Assembly: GCA_004555635.1 (NCBI GenBank)
Contig: SFHN01000066.1
Span: 1 to 9,113, forward strand
Length of the DNA stretch: 9,113 nt
DNA from: [Eubacterium] saphenum
Lineage (GTDB): Bacteria; Bacillota; Clostridia; Oscillospirales; Ruminococcaceae
Direction: 5' to 3'
The notes under the pieces are model-generated. The model had not been told where the DNA came from. It saw nothing but the letters and a program-made list of their open reading frames with translations, and did not search any database. This document shows positions 6,577 to 9,113 of this stretch, piece after piece. The position numbers were made by a program, and so were the translations under genes. Every line of letters starts with the position of its first letter. The stretch's first letter is position 1.

Positions 6577-8933
6577 TGAAACGATATATTATTCTTGGCG
6601 TTATCGCCGCGATAGGCATTGCCGCCGCGGTTATGATAACGCTTAATCCCGCCGAGCCTGTCGATGTTATGATAACGAAGGACGACAACGGCGAAATTGC
6701 GGTTATCCCTGCGGAAACCGCGCCCGCTGAAGAAGCCGAAGTCGTTACGGAATCTGCGCCTGTCAGGTTTTCCGAGCCTGCGGCGTTTTACTCGGAGAAT
6801 ATCGAGGTTGCGCTTTCCGCCGATGAGGGCGCGGAGATTTATTTCACGCTTGACGGCAGCGACCCTGTCGTTTCCGACGACTCGCGCTATCTTGGACCGA
6901 TTTCGATTAACGCGGGGAAAAAGGTAAACGCCGTGACGATAAAGGCGATTTCCGTAAAGGACGGCGAAGCTTCCTCAATCTGCACCCGCAGCTATGTTAT
7001 GGGGCAGGACGTTGACGAGCGTTTCAGCGAGGACACGCTTGTGTTTGTTCTTTCAAGCGACCCGTATAACCTTTACGACTACGAGTACGGAATTTTCGTG
7101 CCGGGCAAGCTTTACGACGACTATGTCGCAGAAAATCCCGACGATGAGGACCCCGTTCACAAGGCGGGTAACTACTATATGTCGGGCAAAGAGGCGGAGC
7201 GCCCGATGTACGTCGAGGTTTTCGAGAGCAGCGGCGAAAACGTCATTTCGCAGCCCGCGGGAGTAAAGGTTGTCGGTGGCTACTCGCGCACGGTTGACCA
7301 GAAGTCGCTCAAGCTTATCGCGAGAAAATCCTACGGCAGCGAGGACGGAAAGTTCAAGTATTCGTTCTTCCCCGGCGCGACAGACGAAAGCGACTTGCCT
7401 ATCGCGGAGTTTGACCGCATAGTTTTACGAAACGGCGCGAACGACAGAGAGTTCGCGGGAGTGCGCGACGAGCTTACGCAGAGCCTTGCGCGGGACTTCG
7501 GCTTCCCCGTAACGCAGCACACCGTGCCTGCGGCGGTGTTCCTTAACGGCGAATACTACGGCTACTCGTGGCTTCACGAAAACTACAACGAGGACTATCT
7601 CGCAACGCAGTTCGGCGGAAACAAGGAGCAGTACCGCATTCTTTCCAACACCGAATTCCCCACGGAGGGCGACGAGGCGGCGCTTGCCGACTACAAAGAG
7701 GTTCTGGCGCTGCTTGAACAAGATATGACCGACGACAGGGTTTTCGAGGAGTTTTGCAGCAAGGTTGATATCGACAACCTGATGACCTATTACAGCATTC
7801 AGATTTTCATATCCAATAAGGACTGGCCGGGCAACAATTACAAGACCTACCGCTATTATCCCGCCGAGGGAGAGGAGATTACAAGCGAGCATATGGACGG
7901 CAAGTGGCGCTATATGCTGTTTGATGTGGAGTTTGCGTGGGGGCTTTACGGAGAAACTCCGAACCTTAACACCCTATCCGACCTGCTTTCGGGCAATCAT
8001 ATGTCGGGAAAAAGCCGTATGCTGGAGGCGCTTCTTCAGCGCCCCGATATGCGGCAGAAGCTTGCAAACACGCTTTGCGACCTTATGTCGAGCGAGTTTT
8101 CCGAGGACTATGTTCTTGAGCGCTTGGAGGAGCTTATTGCGGTAAGCGACCCCGAGCAGATGTACGCGCTGAACAGCGGCATAACCAGCACTTGGGCTAA
8201 CGAGTGGACGTTTGCCGACAGCCGCGAGCAGATACGTCAGTTCGCGAAAAAGCGCGAGCGGCGCGTTATCACCGACCTTGCGAAGAACTTTGAGCTTACG
8301 CGCGAGTTTTACGAGATATCGCTTTCGGGAAGCGCGGGCGCAGAGGCTTTCCTTAATATGCAGAGCACCTGCGGCGGCGCGCTTTACGGCAGCTATTTTA
8401 CGGAATACAGCGTGCCTGTCCGCGCGGAGGTTTTTGGCGACTATGAGTTTGTCGCGTGGGAGATAAACGGGGTGCGCTATACCGACGCCGAGATGGAAAT
8501 CACCTCGGATATGTGCGCGGATGGCAAGGTTTCCGTAAAGCTTATCACGCAGAAGAAGGAGCTTCACGGCGAAGCGGTGCGAGTTAGCGAGATTTGCACC
8601 GACAGCAAGGCGGGCTGGATACGGCTGAAAAACCCGAACGCCGAGGCGGTTTCGCTAAAGGGCTTGTACCTGTCGGACGACCCCGAGCAGCTTACGCGCT
8701 GGGAAATCCCGAGCGTAAAGATTGAGGCGGGCGGCGACCTGCTTATTGTGATGAAGAACAACAAGAGCGAGAGCGCGCTTATGAAGCTGCAAATGAGCTT
8801 TTCTCTGAAGAAGGGCGAAACGCTGTATCTCTCCGACGCGGACGGGGTAATTCTCGCGGAGGTTTTCGTCCCAAAAATTCCCGAGGGGAAGGTATTAACG
8901 CTTCAGGAAAGCGGCAATTACACTTTATTATAG
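6576..8933 (+). CDS. Membrane-anchored CotH-kinase family protein with chitobiase-like and lamin-tail modules
   Basis: This 785-residue protein is predicted to sit outside the membrane. Order of parts: an uncleaved-looking hydrophobic segment (4-23, after MKR) with no lipobox Cys; a Glu/Ala/Pro-rich linker (~38-66); a CHB_HEX-type beta domain with YFTLDGSDP (89-97), spanning ~67-140; a CotH kinase domain (~155-575); an unassigned beta-rich stretch (~580-665); and a lamin-tail-like domain (668-785). Kinase landmarks are GGYSRTVDQKSLKL (234-247, candidate ATP-binding Lys), LRNGAND (284-290), FLNGEYYGYSWLHEN (322-336), NKDWPGNN (414-421) and WRYMLFDVEFAWG (444-456). D416 with N421, five residues on as in kinase catalytic loops, and D450 are plausible catalytic and metal-binding residues (inference). 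Bacillus CotH phosphorylates spore coat proteins; clostridial relatives are often extracellular. No dockerin is present. The ribosome site AAGGA is 14 bases from ATG, so translation probably relies on TAATG coupling. Its substrate is unknown. Confidence 0.9.
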   Translation: MKRYIILGVIAAIGIAAAVMITLNPAEPVDVMITKDDNGEIAVIPAETAPAEEAEVVTESAPVRFSEPAAFYSENIEVALSADEGAEIYFTLDGSDPVVSDDSRYLGPISINAGKKVNAVTIKAISVKDGEASSICTRSYVMGQDVDERFSEDTLVFVLSSDPYNLYDYEYGIFVPGKLYDDYVAENPDDEDPVHKAGNYYMSGKEAERPMYVEVFESSGENVISQPAGVKVVGGYSRTVDQKSLKLIARKSYGSEDGKFKYSFFPGATDESDLPIAEFDRIVLRNGANDREFAGVRDELTQSLARDFGFPVTQHTVPAAVFLNGEYYGYSWLHENYNEDYLATQFGGNKEQYRILSNTEFPTEGDEAALADYKEVLALLEQDMTDDRVFEEFCSKVDIDNLMTYYSIQIFISNKDWPGNNYKTYRYYPAEGEEITSEHMDGKWRYMLFDVEFAWGLYGETPNLNTLSDLLSGNHMSGKSRMLEALLQRPDMRQKLANTLCDLMSSEFSEDYVLERLEELIAVSDPEQMYALNSGITSTWANEWTFADSREQIRQFAKKRERRVITDLAKNFELTREFYEISLSGSAGAEAFLNMQSTCGGALYGSYFTEYSVPVRAEVFGDYEFVAWEINGVRYTDAEMEITSDMCADGKVSVKLITQKKELHGEAVRVSEICTDSKAGWIRLKNPNAEAVSLKGLYLSDDPEQLTRWEIPSVKIEAGGDLLIVMKNNKSESALMKLQMSFSLKKGETLYLSDADGVILAEVFVPKIPEGKVLTLQESGNYTLL

Positions 8934-8956
8934 GCGCTGTACAAAAGCAAAAAAAT

Positions 8957-8997
8957 AAGACTGCCATCTCTTAAACGGGACAGCAGTCTTTTTTTCG
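8957..8997. terminator. Strong, probably bidirectional intrinsic terminator
   Basis: AAGACTGC (8957-8964) pairs perfectly with GCAGTCTT (8983-8990). A 4-bp inner stem (TCTC with GGGA, one G-U pair) is possible at 8967-8970/8977-8980. On the + strand a run of T (8989-8995) follows the stem. On the - strand the A-rich flank (8949-8958) supplies a T-run interrupted once by an A. It therefore ends the esterase-to-CotH operon and could also stop a convergent gene. Confidence 0.88.
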
Positions 8998-9018
8998 CTC
9001 TTTTTCGGATAAACAATC

Positions 9019-9049
9019 GGTCCGGGCTTCCGCAGCGAAAACCCGAACC
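9019..9049. other. Imperfect GC-rich inverted repeat in the convergent intergenic region
   Basis: GGTCCGGG (9019-9026) pairs with CCCGAACC (9042-9049) with one C-A mismatch and a 15-base loop. No clear T-run follows on either strand. It lies between the strong terminator and the possible end of a minus-strand gene, so it could be an extra 3' structure. Nothing else recognisable lies in 8998-9070. Confidence 0.25.
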
Positions 9050-9070
9050 TGAATGTGGGTTATTTACAGA

Positions 9071-9112
9071 CTATTCTTCTTGCTTGTCTTTGGCTGCCTG
9101 TTGTACCTGATT
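9071..9112 (-). CDS. Possible C-terminal end of a convergent gene, cut by the window edge
   Basis: Read on the minus strand from 9112, one frame gives NQVQQAAKDKQEE and then a TAG stop at 9073-9071. This hydrophilic, charged tail is typical of a real C-terminus. Convergence toward the bidirectional terminator would fit. The other two minus frames also stop within this stretch (giving tails ending VCK and NSL), so the frame choice is a judgement on composition over 13 residues only. The product cannot be identified. Confidence 0.3.
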   Translation of the reverse strand, partial: NQVQQAAKDKQEE

Positions 9113-9113
9113 T

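Noticed and set aside
7974..8567. Minus-strand open frame of 197 codons inside the CotH gene
   Set aside because: Antisense to a continuous multidomain protein, with basic/hydrophobic low-information translation.
1..9113. Absence of CTAG as a third avoided palindrome
   Set aside because: I saw none, but CTAG is rare in most bacteria, so its absence carries little information.
1..9113. tRNA or rRNA genes, CRISPR arrays, insertion sequences, attachment sites
   Set aside because: No cloverleaf-like segments, regularly spaced repeats, transposase motifs or terminal repeats were seen. Coding density is nearly complete.

Overview
The window looks like core chromosome of a moderately GC-rich Gram-positive anaerobe of the class Clostridia, possibly the Ruminococcaceae/Oscillospiraceae. 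The evidence is a bacterial-type LeuRS, a DUF896 (YnzC-like) small protein typical of Firmicutes, strong AGGAGG-type ribosome binding sites, a textbook sigma-A promoter, and a CotH-kinase protein with chitobiase-like and lamin-tail modules of a kind common in gut and rumen Clostridia. The genus is an inference. There are no rRNA or tRNA genes, transposases, phage genes or CRISPR repeats.

Layout. Everything convincing is on the + strand until the last ~40 bases. Unit 1 (1-3487) is the 3' part of leuS, then a NodB-type polysaccharide deacetylase (2162-2794), then an OmpR-family regulator (2798-3487) whose receiver domain has lost its phosphorylation site. A GC-rich hairpin at 3525-3544 closes this unit. 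Immediately after it lies a consensus promoter (TTGACT, 17 bp, TACAAT; 3545-3573) and a cre-like operator (3593-3607). Unit 2 (3628-8933) is five tightly packed genes: a SASA-family carbohydrate O-acetylesterase, a DUF896 protein, a short-chain dehydrogenase, a hotdog-fold acyl-CoA thioesterase and a membrane-anchored CotH-kinase protein. Junctions range from a 4-base overlap to a 12-base gap, so the genes are probably co-transcribed. A strong bidirectional terminator (8957-8997) follows. The last ~110 bases probably hold the 3' end of a convergent minus-strand gene.

Function. Two genes act on acylated or acetylated glycans (deacetylase, esterase). One is a probable surface kinase, one a probable phosphorylation-independent transcription factor. 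The SDR and thioesterase look like small-molecule or lipid housekeeping enzymes with unknown substrates. The operator suggests that unit 2 is under carbon catabolite control. How the five products cooperate cannot be read from sequence.

The most unusual signal is compositional. In my by-eye scan of all 9,113 bases, the palindromes CATG and GATC do not occur at all, although about 35 of each would be expected from base composition. Codon choice is bent to avoid them: NNC codons are not placed before ATG, and ATC is not placed after a codon ending in G. This crosses every gene including leuS, so it looks like a lineage-wide trace of restriction-modification against both sites.
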